64,000 bases of DNA from Nocardia gamkensis NBRC 108242. Lineage in GTDB: Bacteria > Actinomycetota > Actinomycetes > Mycobacteriales > Mycobacteriaceae. The position numbers and the translations under genes were made by a program. Location: assembly GCF_001612985.1 (NCBI RefSeq), contig NZ_BDBM01000002.1, positions 248,001 through 312,000 of the forward strand, in the 5' to 3' direction. Below, one piece after another: positions 8,128 to 18,187 of this stretch (position 1 is its first letter; the number at the start of each line of letters is the position of its first letter). The notes under the pieces were generated by a model that searched no databases, had not been told where the DNA came from, and saw only the letters and a list, made by a program, of their open reading frames with translations.

Positions 8128-8991
8128 ATGATCGTGATCACCGGTGCGACCGGCACCATCGGCAGTGAAATCGTCCGGCAGCTCAGCACGCGTGGAACCG
8201 CGATCCGTGCTGTCACTCGTGACCCGGACCGGGCCGAGGTGCCCGCAGGCGTCGATGTGGTGCGCGGCGACTACACCGACCCCGCGTCCATGGCGAAGGC
8301 GATGGTCGGTGCGGAGGCCGCGTTCATTGTCGGCGTGCTGGGTCCGGAGTATGTGGAGGCCGACCGTGCGCTGATCGCGACAGCGCGGGACGCGGGAGTC
8401 GGCAGGATCGTCAAACTCTCCGCGATCGGTACCGGCGATACCGGCCTCGGCCTGGTCGGAACCTGGCATCTGCCGGGTGAGCAGGCCGCGCGCGAGAGCG
8501 GCGTCGACTGGACCATCCTGCGCCCCAGCTCGTTTGCCTCCAATACCCTGAGCTGGGCCGCCGCGATCCGTGCCGGGCAGCCGGTGCCGAACATGACCGG
8601 TGCCGCGGCACAAGGCGTCATCGATCCACGCGACGTCGCCGGGGTGGCGGTCGAGGCGCTGACCTCCGCCGATCACGCGGGACGGATCTACACCCTCACC
8701 GGGCCGGAATTGCTGACCACGCACGACCTGGCCGCCATTCTGGCTACTGTCACCGGCCGTCCCGTCGATGTGACCGATATTCCCGAAACCGAAGCGAGGG
8801 CACATATGCTCGCGTCCGGAATGTCCGCCGAATTCGCCGACGGTGCGCTGGCCGGGCAGGCATATGTGCGCGCGGGGCACAATGCGATCGTCACCGACGA
8901 TGTGGCCCGAATTCTCGGGCGTGCCCGAAGTTTTGCCGAATGGGCCACCGATTACGCCGGTAAGTTCGTGGCCGACGAGCGCACGCCGTAA
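8128..8991 (+). CDS. NmrA-like NAD(P)-binding atypical SDR
   Basis: An atypical short-chain dehydrogenase of the NmrA/NAD(P)H-binding group, about 287 residues from MIVITGATG. The N-terminal Rossmann motif GATGTIG is followed by an Arg-containing second strand (RAVTRDPDR), favouring NADP. A later part reads WTILRPSSFASN, typical of quinone-reductase-like family members. I prefer the start that places the Rossmann strand at residue 2; an ATG seven codons upstream is possible. It is divergent from an AraC regulator, which suggests an inducible redox or detoxification role. Substrate unknown. Confidence 0.85.
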   Translation: MIVITGATGTIGSEIVRQLSTRGTAIRAVTRDPDRAEVPAGVDVVRGDYTDPASMAKAMVGAEAAFIVGVLGPEYVEADRALIATARDAGVGRIVKLSAIGTGDTGLGLVGTWHLPGEQAARESGVDWTILRPSSFASNTLSWAAAIRAGQPVPNMTGAAAQGVIDPRDVAGVAVEALTSADHAGRIYTLTGPELLTTHDLAAILATVTGRPVDVTDIPETEARAHMLASGMSAEFADGALAGQAYVRAGHNAIVTDDVARILGRARSFAEWATDYAGKFVADERTP

Positions 8992-9096
8992 GGTGCCTGT
9001 GATCAGCGCCACATCGAATTGCCGAATGGTGCCTACTCGGCAAGGGTGACAGGACCGGCCGGTCGGCCGGTGTGCTTACACGAAAAGGAAATTCGG

Positions 9097-9441
9097 ATGC
9101 GTCAACGGGTCATGACGGTCTTGGTAGCGGTCGTAGCGGGCGGATCGGCCGCCGCGTTCGGCGGCGCGAGTGCGTCCGCGGTCGCGGTGAACCCCTTCCC
9201 CGGTGGCACGGAGGTCTACTTCGACAACGGTGAGTCCGCGGCGATCGCGAACCTGAACCTCGGACCGGCGCTGAGCCAGGTGGCCGTCGCTTGGTCTCCC
9301 GGAGCGAAAGCTCTGCTCGGCGATGGGATCACCGAGCACGCCCGGTGGGCCAGCGAATCCCCGACCGGCGGGGTGTCGATCGAGGTGTACGGGTCGCCCA
9401 TCCAGCCATCGCTGGTCACGGTCACCACCCTTCGCGGCTGA
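9097..9441 (+). CDS. Small secreted protein of unknown function
   Basis: A 114-residue protein with a clear Sec signal peptide (MRQRVMTVLVAVVAGGSAAAFGG, likely cleaved after an A-x-A near residue 28) and a mature domain of about 85 residues. AAAAGGAAA precedes the ATG at a good distance, which decides this start against an ATG 26 codons upstream. The mature part contains VYFDNGESAAIANLNLGPAL, a motif I do not recognise. No cysteines occur in the mature region. Expected to be exported; function unknown. Confidence 0.7.
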   Translation: MRQRVMTVLVAVVAGGSAAAFGGASASAVAVNPFPGGTEVYFDNGESAAIANLNLGPALSQVAVAWSPGAKALLGDGITEHARWASESPTGGVSIEVYGSPIQPSLVTVTTLRG

Positions 9442-9493
9442 GCGAGATTTCATTTCGGATTTCGGTGTGCCAGGGGTACGCTCGCCCATGGCG

Positions 9494-9640
9494 TTATGCG
9501 CATGCTTTGCCGGAATCCGCGGCGCTCGAGCGTAGAACTCGAGCAGCGGCCGCGAGCAGGCACGCGGCGAGACATCTGGCCGCCGCCCGTGCCGCCGGAT
9601 GCCGCGCGGCTCGCGCCGCGCCTTCGGTGATTGCCGACAT
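9494..9640 (-). CDS. Possible small Ala/Arg-rich peptide downstream of copA
   Basis: A 48-codon frame starting MSAITEGAARAAR with a near-perfect CAGGAGG five bases before the ATG. The middle is Ala/Leu-rich with two Cys (RCLAACLLAAAAR) and a third Cys lies near the end, so a membrane-associated or metal-binding peptide is conceivable. A strong hairpin lies between it and copA. It has no recognised family; the ribosome binding site is the main support. Confidence 0.38.
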   Translation of the reverse strand: MSAITEGAARAARHPAARAAARCLAACLLAAAARVLRSSAADSGKACA

Positions 9641-9660
9641 GGAGACCTCCTGGCGGATGC

Positions 9661-9697
9661 CCGGACGGGACGACACTACGTGTGCCGTCCCGTCCGG
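9661..9697. terminator. Hairpin terminator next to copA
   Basis: CCGGACGGGACG pairs perfectly with CGTCCCGTCCGG (12-base stem, with further pairing in the loop) directly after the copA stop codon. TGTTTTC on the plus-strand side gives a short T-tract, so it may work in both directions. Confidence 0.7.
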
Positions 9698-9705
9698 TGT
9701 TTTCT

Positions 9706-11955
<2,250 letters not shown>

Positions 11956-11991
11956 CGTGGGTGCTCCGTTCTGTGCGCGGACGGTCGTCGG

Positions 11992-12927
11992 TCAGTGCGC
12001 GTGGCCGTCCGGCGCCTGCTGCTGACCAGTGTGTTCGTTGTGAGTGGAGGCGTCTACGGCGGGGGTGCGCGGCGCGACGGTCAGGGTGAATTCGGCGGTG
12101 CGGACCACACCCTCGTGCTGGAAGTCGAGGAACAAGCGGTAGTCGCCGGCGCTCGGCGCCGTCACCGCGAAGGTGATGCCCGGTCCGGGCGCGGTCACGC
12201 CGTCACCGGGGTGGCCTTCCGGATGGACGTGCAGATAACCCAGGTCAGCGGCGCGCAGGGCCACCAGGTGGCCGTAAGCACCGAGGTAGGGCTGCAAATC
12301 GGTCACCGGTTTGCCCGCCCGGCTCACCGACAGCGTCACCTGCGAAGCCCGGCCCGGGACGACAGCTCCCTCCAGCGTGACGGTGTAGTCGCCCACGGTG
12401 GTGGTGGAAGCCGTCGCGGGCAGCTTCAGGGGGTCGTAGACGCCCGCCACCCGCAGGTCCGCGCCGAGTGTCAGATTGTCGCCGCCCTCGGGGGTGAAGT
12501 CGGCGAACACCCGGTAATCACCGGCACGAGTGAGGTCGAGCGGGACGCTCCACGTTCCGTTGCCGTCGAGCACCGGATGCACATGCTGGAAGGCGGCCAT
12601 ATCGCGGCGCACGACGATCAAGTGGAGATCCTTGTCGTGGCTGCGCATATACCGGGTTACGGGTTTTCCGGCGCGGTCGAGGATGGTGAAGCGCAGCGGT
12701 ACGTTCGCCGCGGCGGTGGTCTGGGCGGTGTCCAGCCGCAGGGTGTAGCCGCGGTCGGTTGCCATCATTCCTCCGGGTGATGAGTTGGGTTCGCCCTGGT
12801 CGGCGGCGTGTGCGGTCGAGTCATGGGCTGCGGGTTCCGGCCCGATGAGCGAACCGGCCGCGAGAGCGATCCCGAAGACCGCGGCGAGGCCGAGGGCGAA
12901 ACCGCCGAACTTGGTGGATGCGTTCAT
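11992..12927 (-). CDS. Membrane-anchored extracytoplasmic copper-resistance-type protein
   Basis: A 311-residue exported protein with an N-terminal hydrophobic anchor (GFALGLAAVFGIALAAGSLIG) followed by Ig-like beta-sandwich segments. Repeated HVHP motifs (FQHVHP, YLHVHP), scattered Met/His and a His-rich C-terminus (DGHAH) suggest copper binding outside the membrane. It lies between copZ and copA on the same strand, with 36 bases to copA and 16 to copZ, so the three form one transcript. The family is common beside actinobacterial copA; a precise biochemical role is not established by the sequence. Confidence 0.78.
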   Translation of the reverse strand: MNASTKFGGFALGLAAVFGIALAAGSLIGPEPAAHDSTAHAADQGEPNSSPGGMMATDRGYTLRLDTAQTTAAANVPLRFTILDRAGKPVTRYMRSHDKDLHLIVVRRDMAAFQHVHPVLDGNGTWSVPLDLTRAGDYRVFADFTPEGGDNLTLGADLRVAGVYDPLKLPATASTTTVGDYTVTLEGAVVPGRASQVTLSVSRAGKPVTDLQPYLGAYGHLVALRAADLGYLHVHPEGHPGDGVTAPGPGITFAVTAPSAGDYRLFLDFQHEGVVRTAEFTLTVAPRTPAVDASTHNEHTGQQQAPDGHAH

Positions 12928-12943
12928 CGGAGTGCTCCGTCCG

Positions 12944-13150
12944 TCAGTCGGTGACCGTGTAGCCGGCGCGCGCCACGGCCGCGGTGAGTTCGGCGCGATC
13001 GATCGGAGTCGCGCTCTCGACGGTCACCAGGCCGTCGGCGAGGTCGACGGCGACGGAATCGACGCCGGAGATGCGGCCGATCTCGGTGCGGACCGAGGCG
13101 GCGCAACCGCCGCAGGTCATACCGGTGACGGTCACGGTGCTGGTGCTCAT
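12944..13150 (-). CDS. copZ: CopZ-like heavy-metal-associated copper chaperone
   Basis: A 68-residue single HMA domain with GMTCGGCAASVRTEIGRI, the two Cys of which bind Cu(I) for delivery to CopA. It is full length for a CopZ-type chaperone. It is the first gene of the copper operon and lies immediately downstream of a promoter that overlaps a CsoR-like palindrome, so copper should induce it. No csoR gene is present in the window. Confidence 0.88.
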   Translation of the reverse strand: MSTSTVTVTGMTCGGCAASVRTEIGRISGVDSVAVDLADGLVTVESATPIDRAELTAAVARAGYTVTD

Positions 13151-13189
13151 GGTCGTTCTCCTCGTGCGGTGCTGCTGATTTCTTTACCC

Positions 13190-13204
13190 TACCCCCCTAG
13201 GGTA
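13190..13204 (-). promoter_or_regulatory. CsoR-type operator and promoter of the copper operon
   Basis: TACCCCCCTAGGGTA matches the G/C-tract palindrome recognised by CsoR copper-sensing repressors. On the minus strand TTGACA (13211-13216) and TAGGGT (13186-13191) flank it about 19 bases apart, so bound repressor would cover the promoter. A further half-site TACCC lies at 13185-13189. Confidence 0.75.
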
Positions 13205-13232
13205 TCAAGTTGTCAAGCCCGGCGTAGACGAA

Positions 13233-13264
13233 AGCCCGGTCCGCGAGGGAGCGCGGACCGGGCT
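13233..13264 (-). terminator. Hairpin terminator downstream of the CMD gene
   Basis: AGCCCGGTCCGCG and CGCGGACCGGGCT form a perfect 13-base stem with a six-base loop just after the CMD stop codon. It separates that gene from the copper promoter. Confidence 0.75.
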
Positions 13265-13277
13265 CGCTGGTCGAGGA

Positions 13278-14030
13278 TCAGGAGGCGGGATAGGTCACCA
13301 GGGCGACCGCCGGAGCCGAAACCACCTGTACTTCGGCCGCGTCGGAGACCTCGACGTGCAGGAACCCGCCCTCGATGGCGATTCGGACTTCATCGACGCT
13401 GCGCACGCTCCGCCCCTCCCGGTCCAGCAGGGAGTAGCCCTCGACCAGGACGACCTTGCCCGCGGACCGCCATTTCGCTTCCATCACTGTGCCTTTCGTC
13501 GGCGCCGCGGGCGGGAAGTCGAGTTCCGGCTCGGCGACGTGGTTGAAGTAGTTGGACAAGACGTTCAGCGCGACATGGCCGACGATCTCGCTCAGTTCGG
13601 CATCGCTTACGCCGCGTGCGCGCGCCGCGGCGAGCGCGTCGTCATCTATCCGGCCGCGGGAACGCAGCACGTCGCGAGCGAGGCGCAGGATCGCGTCGGC
13701 GTGCGGGTCCTCGGCGCGCGCCGAGCGGGTGTCGGCGATCGCCTGCTCGGTGCAGCCCATCCGCTCGGCGCGCACGGTGTGCGCGGCGGTGCAGTAGTCG
13801 CAGCCGTTCTCGTCGGCGACCAGCAGTGCGAGTTGTTCGCGCACCCGAGCGGAGAGCTTTCCCCTGGTCAATGCGTCGCGCAGATTCAGGTACCCGCGCA
13901 GTGTGGCGGGACTGTTCGCCATGGCGGCGTAGAGATTCGGGACGCGGCCCAGCTGGCGCTGTACCTCGGCGAGTAGGTCGGCTTGCTCGGTATCGGCGGA
14001 GTCGGGGGATACAAGGGGCAGGCGGGACAT
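13278..14030 (-). CDS. Carboxymuconolactone decarboxylase/AhpD-family protein
   Basis: A 250-residue alkylhydroperoxidase-like protein. The AhpD core has the redox motif GCDYCTAAH with the downstream His, as in peroxidatic CMD proteins. Residues after about 180 form an extra C-terminal beta-rich tail (VVLVEGYSLLDREGRSV) that I do not recognise and that is not part of the usual AhpD fold. The start is the second ATG, preceded by GGAGG; a start seven codons upstream has no such site. The gene is divergent from a TetR regulator and its upstream region holds three copies of the likely TetR operator. Confidence 0.85.
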   Translation of the reverse strand: MSRLPLVSPDSADTEQADLLAEVQRQLGRVPNLYAAMANSPATLRGYLNLRDALTRGKLSARVREQLALLVADENGCDYCTAAHTVRAERMGCTEQAIADTRSARAEDPHADAILRLARDVLRSRGRIDDDALAAARARGVSDAELSEIVGHVALNVLSNYFNHVAEPELDFPPAAPTKGTVMEAKWRSAGKVVLVEGYSLLDREGRSVRSVDEVRIAIEGGFLHVEVSDAAEVQVVSAPAVALVTYPAS

Positions 14031-14054
14031 CGAAGCCTCCAGCTCGAACAAGAT

Positions 14055-14130
14055 GGTACCGATCGGTGCCGAACTTGGACGGTACTAATCGGTTCCATAT
14101 TGGTCAAGTAGGATGGTACTGATCGGTTCC
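14055..14130. promoter_or_regulatory. Three tandem TetR operator-like 16-mers between CMD and tetR genes
   Basis: GGTACCGATCGGTGCC at 14055-14070, GGTACTAATCGGTTCC at 14081-14096 and GGTACTGATCGGTTCC at 14115-14130 share a near-palindromic pattern GGTAC-N-GATCGGT-N-CC. They fill the divergent promoter region, so the neighbouring TetR protein very probably binds here and represses both genes. Confidence 0.78.
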
Positions 14131-14149
14131 GTTCTGCTACCGTGACGAC

Positions 14150-14707
14150 ATGGCAACTCAGGCCAAGCAGCGTTTGCTCACTACGGCGGAAGAGCTCTTC
14201 TATGCCGAAGGCATTCGAGCCGTCGGCATAGATCGCCTACTCCAGGAGTCCGGCGTGGGCCGCGCGTCGTTCTATCGCCACTTCGCGAGCAAGGACGAAC
14301 TCGTCGTCGCGGTGCTGGAAGATCGTGATCGCCGGTGGCTGAGCTGGCTGCGGGAATCGGTCGAGGCGAAGACCGGCGATCCGGTCGCCCGCCCGCTGGC
14401 GGTCTTCGACGCCCTCGCCGACCGATTCGCCCGCAAGGACTTTCGCGGCTGCGCGTTCATCAACACCATGGTCGAGGTCGCCGATCGCGAGAGCGCCGCG
14501 CATCAGGTCGCCGATCGGCACAAGCGGCGGGTGATCGATTACCTGTCCGAACTTCTCACCGAGGCGGGTCGGTCCGATGCTTCGGGAATGGCCGCGGAAC
14601 TCGCGTTGCTGGTGGACGGAGCGATCGTCACCGCTGTTCGCGAGGGGAATCCGGATGCGGCCTCCCGGGCGCGTGCGATCGCAGAGCGTTTGCTCGCCGC
14701 GCGGTAG
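14150..14707 (+). CDS. TetR-family transcriptional regulator
   Basis: A 185-residue TetR repressor. The N-terminal helix-turn-helix reads IDRLLQESGVGRASFYRHFASKDELV. The C-terminal ligand domain includes FRGCAFINTMVEVAD, a pattern frequent in TetR regulators that sense electrophiles or quinones. It is divergent from the CMD peroxidase-like gene, with three matching operators between them. The likely function is derepression of the CMD gene on chemical stress. Confidence 0.92.
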   Translation: MATQAKQRLLTTAEELFYAEGIRAVGIDRLLQESGVGRASFYRHFASKDELVVAVLEDRDRRWLSWLRESVEAKTGDPVARPLAVFDALADRFARKDFRGCAFINTMVEVADRESAAHQVADRHKRRVIDYLSELLTEAGRSDASGMAAELALLVDGAIVTAVREGNPDAASRARAIAERLLAAR

Positions 14708-14831
14708 AACTTTCGATCGCCGTGGGTTCGATGCGGCGACTCGGGCGACATTCGGTCAGCGCTGGACCTTCCTCGACGCGGTACTACGCCGCCATGAGGC
14801 GGCGCGGGCCGTCCCGCTCGGCGGTGCGGTC

Positions 14832-15017
14832 GTGATCGCGGCAGTTCTGTCGATTTCGAACGGCGCCTGGATCGTTCTGCTCGCCGTCGCCGGGGTGTGT
14901 CAGGTCGGGGATGCGGTGATAGGTCTGTGGCGGCGGATCCCTGGGCAGGTGGCGGGGTCGGTGCTCGTCGGCACGATTCATCTCGCGTCGATGACACACT
15001 TGTTGGCCACCAAGTGA
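14832..15017 (+). pseudogene. Possible remnant of a small integral membrane protein
   Basis: The frame downstream of the tetR stop encodes two or three hydrophobic helices (VVIAAVLSISNGAWIVLLAVAG and a later AGSVLVGTIHLASM) ending in HLLATK. The frame stays open upstream with plausible protein-like sequence (FLDAVLRRHEA), but there is no good start before the GTG at 14832. It looks N-terminally truncated, or is a very small membrane protein with an unusual start. Function unknown. Confidence 0.35.
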
Positions 15018-15032
15018 TCCCAGGGGCTCCCG

Positions 15033-15743
15033 TCACGTCGAGTGGAGACTACGCGCGGTGGGTGAGGTTTCGGTGGTGGCCGGGTCGGGATAGGTGCCGA
15101 AGAGGCGGTCGGCGGTGCCGGAGCTGGTGACCGTGAACCAGTAGTGCTCGTTCTTGTAGTGGTGGTGGCGATGGTTGCGCCACACCGCCCGGTAGAGCGA
15201 GCGTTTCGGCTTGTAGTCGGTGTGGATCAGATAGTGCGTCCACTCGTAGCCGAGGCCGAGCAGGGTGATGGTGATCAGGAAGGTCGGCCCCAGGCCCGCG
15301 CGGGGGAAGGCGAACGCCGCCAGTGCGATCAACACGACGACCAGCACCGCCAGCGTCCTGGCCGGGATGAAGATCAGCGGGATGTCGCGCGGATCCACGT
15401 GATGCTCGCGGTGCTTGCGAGCCAGTTCGCTGTCGAGCGCGACCGGGCCGAGCCGCCGTGGCCGCCAATGCAGCACGGTGACGTGCACGATCCATTCGAA
15501 GACCGGGAAGAACGCCAGCATCACGGCGGGCACCAGCAGATCGGTGGGCTGCCAGTCGCCGACGACGATCCGGGCGATCAGTGCGCCGACCAGCGTGGTT
15601 CCGATCATCCACGGGGACGGGTGCCGGAGGAATTCCTCGAATGCCTGACCCAGGGTGAGTCCGCGGCGCAGCGCCCGCTCGTCCCTGCGCACCCGCGCCC
15701 GCGCGTCGGCCGATTCCCGGTCGGATGTCTTGGATTTGGTCAT
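15033..15743 (-). CDS. Fatty acid hydroxylase/sterol desaturase superfamily membrane protein
   Basis: A 236-residue di-iron membrane oxygenase-type protein. The His clusters KHREHH, EWTHYLIHTDYKP and NHRHHHYKNEHYWF have the spacing of the fatty acid hydroxylase superfamily, and hydrophobic helices lie between them. It would hydroxylate or desaturate a lipid in the membrane; the substrate is unknown. It follows the FadR-type regulator on the same strand with eight bases between them, so regulator and enzyme are probably cotranscribed. Confidence 0.88.
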   Translation of the reverse strand: MTKSKTSDRESADARARVRRDERALRRGLTLGQAFEEFLRHPSPWMIGTTLVGALIARIVVGDWQPTDLLVPAVMLAFFPVFEWIVHVTVLHWRPRRLGPVALDSELARKHREHHVDPRDIPLIFIPARTLAVLVVVLIALAAFAFPRAGLGPTFLITITLLGLGYEWTHYLIHTDYKPKRSLYRAVWRNHRHHHYKNEHYWFTVTSSGTADRLFGTYPDPATTETSPTARSLHST

Positions 15744-15751
15744 GATGGTTC

Positions 15752-16489
15752 CTAGCTGTGCGTGACCGGCGGTCCACCGAGGACCTCGATCAGAGCGGTG
15801 GTCGCCGGCTCGAGCAGCGCCCGAGCGGTGGTGGCGGCCTTCTGCGGCCGGCCCGCCGCGATGGCGGCGGCCAGTTCGCGGTACGCCTCGACGTTGCCCA
15901 CCTCGGCGGACATGATCGGGGCCAGCGCCGCGAGCGCTGGTTCATAGGCGGCGCGCAACATGTTGAACATCAGCCGGAAAACGATCGAGTCGGCCGCGTC
16001 CACGACGTGATCCCAGAACTCCATCGCGTGCCGCTGCTGGGCGATCGGGTCCGGCTCGCCGGCGAGTGCCTCGACCGAGTTCTCCAGAAGAGGGCGAATC
16101 GCTTCCGCGCCGACTGCGCCCACCCGGCGCGCGGCCAACTCAGCCACCTTCGGCCCGTTGTGCAGGCGAGCCTCCAGAATGCTGCGCGCGACAGCGGGGT
16201 CGAGTTCCCCGGCCTGCACCAGCAACCTGGGCAGCACCTCGAGCCCCGCACCGCGCCGATAGTCCAGCACGGTCGTCGCGTCTCCTTGCCGCACGGCCAC
16301 CAGCCCGGCCGCCGCCAGCCGCTGTAGCGCCTCCCGAACCGCGGGCCGGGACACCCCCAGCGCCTCCGCCAACTGCCGCTCACTGGGCAAGGTCGCCCCC
16401 GGCGCCAGCTCGCCACTGAGCACATCCGCGGCGATCTGCTCGAACACATCCGCCGACACCGACCGCTTGACCACAGGTTGCAACGCCAT
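15752..16489 (-). CDS. GntR-family regulator of the FadR/FCD type
   Basis: A 245-residue regulator with an N-terminal winged helix ([33 protein letters not shown]) and an alpha-helical FCD effector domain with metal/acid-binding type residues. It precedes a lipid hydroxylase gene in the same operon. A perfect TGGTCAGACCA palindrome 37 bases upstream of its start fits the classical operator of this subfamily, so it is probably autoregulatory. The effector is likely an acyl or organic acid ligand. Confidence 0.9.
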   Translation of the reverse strand: MALQPVVKRSVSADVFEQIAADVLSGELAPGATLPSERQLAEALGVSRPAVREALQRLAAAGLVAVRQGDATTVLDYRRGAGLEVLPRLLVQAGELDPAVARSILEARLHNGPKVAELAARRVGAVGAEAIRPLLENSVEALAGEPDPIAQQRHAMEFWDHVVDAADSIVFRLMFNMLRAAYEPALAALAPIMSAEVGNVEAYRELAAAIAAGRPQKAATTARALLEPATTALIEVLGGPPVTHS

Positions 16490-16525
16490 GCGTCTACTGT
16501 GCGCCGAGATGGTCAGGAGGTCAAG

Positions 16526-16536
16526 TGGTCAGACCA
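16526..16536. promoter_or_regulatory. FadR/FCD-type GntR operator
   Basis: TGGTCAGACCA is a perfect palindrome of the TGGT-N3-ACCA type bound by FCD-domain GntR regulators, placed just upstream of such a regulator. An imperfect copy of its left half (TGGTC) lies at 16510-16514. Confidence 0.65.
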
Positions 16537-17090
16537 ATACAGCGGCGAAGTCCGAGGCGGAATGGGATGCGCGGGTCGCGGTCCTACCTGGTTGTGCCAA
16601 CACCGATATGGCGTCCGGCCTCAGGTGCCGACGGTGCCGCGCGCGGCGGAGGCCTGGCGGCCAGGGATGGCGCGAGGCAGGCGTTGTCAAGGTGTTCCCT
16701 CGGTCTCGAAGTTCGGACTGTGGCAGCGATGTGGGCGAATATTGTTAGATCAATAATGCATAACTTGTGCATAGGCTGTGGGCGGTGCGGCTGGGTAATG
16801 GCGCGGTCGAAGTGACCGAGTAATTGCCGCTTGCGCCGACAGTTCGGATCGTGATATGTTCCGTGGCGTGCGGCGCATAGCTCATGTGCTGGCCGAGGGA
16901 GGGTATTCGAGCGTTCGGGGGGAGTCGCGACAAAATAGAAGCTTGTTTTCGGCTGAGTTCTCCACATGGAGGTCAGTCGCAGATCATGCTTTCTTTTGTG
17001 TGCGCGCTTCTTCGCGGGGACGGAATGGGGAGGTTCAGGTGGGGCGCAAAAATGCATGGCCTGGAATGAATGGCAGGGCGGGAGCGAGAA
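16537..17090. other. Intergenic region, left border of the biosynthetic cluster
   Basis: No supported gene in this stretch. It is more A/T-rich than its surroundings, notably 16735-16770 and 16975-17060. A possible promoter for the cluster regulator is TTGCGC (16831-16836) and TATGTT (16855-16860) with an 18-base spacer; support is weak. Several short frames here are not convincing. Confidence 0.35.
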
Positions 17091-18047
17091 ATGACGCCCG
17101 CTGATCATTGGGATGTCATCTGCGCGCCGACAACGGTCGCTGTCGGTTCCATCCGAATTTCCGGATCGCCTCGGCTGGTGCGGGAAAATCTCGACCATAT
17201 CCGAGCGATGATCCAGCTGGATACGCCGATGCCTCCGATAATCGTGCACCGTCCGTCCATGTGCGTTATCGACGGTATTCATAGATTGCGCGCCGCGAAG
17301 CTACGCGGTGACACGCATATTCTGACCGCCTTCTTCGATGGCACCGCCGCCGATGCCTTCGTGCTGGCACTCAAGGCGAACGTGGCGAACGGCTTGCCGC
17401 TGTCGCTGACCGAGCGCACCGCGGCCGCCCGGCGCATCCTCGGCACCCATCCCCACTGGTCGGATCGAGCGATCGCGCGATACGCAGGACTTTCCGCCAA
17501 GACCGTCTCGTCCATCCGGCAGCGTTCGAGTGTGGAGATTCCACACTCGAACGCCCGATCGGGACAGGACGGAAGGGTCCGTCCACTCGACAGCGCCGAA
17601 GGCAGACGGCTGGCCGGCCAGTTGATCCTGAGCCGCCCGGATGCCTCACTGCGAGAGATCGCGAAAGAAGCGGGAATTTCCGCATCGACCGTATTGGATG
17701 TCCGAGACCGCCTTCGTCGCGGCGACGATCCGATACCGGAAGCCCGGGTTCGCGGCCGTCCTGAGAAATCAGCGCGCCACGAGGATGCGGTCTCGGCAAT
17801 GGATGCGATGCGTTCCCTGGGAAAGGACCCGACCGTCCGGTTCAACGAGTCCGGCAGAACCTTGCTTCGACTACTGAATTTTCTTCTGATGGACGCCGAG
17901 ACGCGGGATCGCCTGATCGATAATGTGCCACCGCATTGCACTGAGGCGGTCGCCGCTGCTGCTCGGGGTTGCGCCGCCGCATGGCAGCAATTCGCGGTCG
18001 AGGTGCAGAACAGGCATGCCGATGGTGCAGAAGCCATCGGGAGGTAA
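17091..18047 (+). CDS. StrR/NovG-type ParB-fold pathway-specific activator
   Basis: About 318 residues with an N-terminal ParB-like domain (PPIIVHRPSMCVIDGIHRLRAAKLRGD), then a DAFVLALKANVANGLPLSL segment and helix-turn-helix regions (WSDRAIARYAGLSAKTVSSIR, ASLREIAKEAGISASTVLDVR). This is the architecture of StrR, NovG and related activators of antibiotic clusters. GCGGGAG six bases before the second ATG decides the start. A perfect StrR-type inverted repeat lies inside its own coding region. It is the first gene of the cluster, 24 bases before the precursor peptide gene, and is expected to switch on the pathway. Confidence 0.88.
   Translation: MTPADHWDVICAPTTVAVGSIRISGSPRLVRENLDHIRAMIQLDTPMPPIIVHRPSMCVIDGIHRLRAAKLRGDTHILTAFFDGTAADAFVLALKANVANGLPLSLTERTAAARRILGTHPHWSDRAIARYAGLSAKTVSSIRQRSSVEIPHSNARSGQDGRVRPLDSAEGRRLAGQLILSRPDASLREIAKEAGISASTVLDVRDRLRRGDDPIPEARVRGRPEKSARHEDAVSAMDAMRSLGKDPTVRFNESGRTLLRLLNFLLMDAETRDRLIDNVPPHCTEAVAAAARGCAAAWQQFAVEVQNRHADGAEAIGR
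17524..17552. promoter_or_regulatory. StrR/NovG-type operator inside the regulator gene
   Basis: GTTCGAGTG, an 11-base spacer and CACTCGAAC form a perfect inverted repeat; counted as full arms it is 13 + 3 + 13 bases. The 9-N11-9 geometry and GTTCGA ends match the published StrR consensus (GTTCGActG-N11-CagTcGAAC). It is located in the middle of the coding region of the StrR-like gene, suggesting autoregulation or an internal promoter for the precursor operon. Confidence 0.75.
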
Positions 18048-18071
18048 AAAGTGAAGGAGGTGAAACAAATC

Positions 18072-18182
18072 ATGGAGATCGAATTCAAGAAGGTGGCTAT
18101 CGAGCCTATCGATGATGCCGAGCTCGACGACATCGTAGGTGGCGTCGTCCTGGCCGGTCCGGTCGCGACGCAGGCCATCTAG
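18072..18182 (+). CDS. Candidate RiPP precursor peptide with double-glycine leader
   Basis: A 36-codon gene. AGGAGG lies 11 bases before the ATG; an in-frame GTG at 18051 would add seven residues. The leader begins MEIEFKKVAIEP, is acidic in its second half (DDAELDDIVGG) and ends in a double-glycine motif at residues 23-24, as cleaved by C39 peptidases. The remaining 12-residue core would be VVLAGPVATQAI. It has no Cys, Ser, Asp, Glu, Lys or aromatic residue. The gene lies between the cluster activator and the condensation-domain gene, and the matching C39 exporter is two genes downstream. I do not know any described RiPP with this core. Confidence 0.85.
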   Translation: MEIEFKKVAIEPIDDAELDDIVGGVVLAGPVATQAI

Positions 18183-18187
18183 TAGTT

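Noticed and set aside
16856..17104. Small plus-strand ORF before the StrR-like gene
   Set aside because: No ribosome binding site or recognisable sequence, and it runs into the regulator start.
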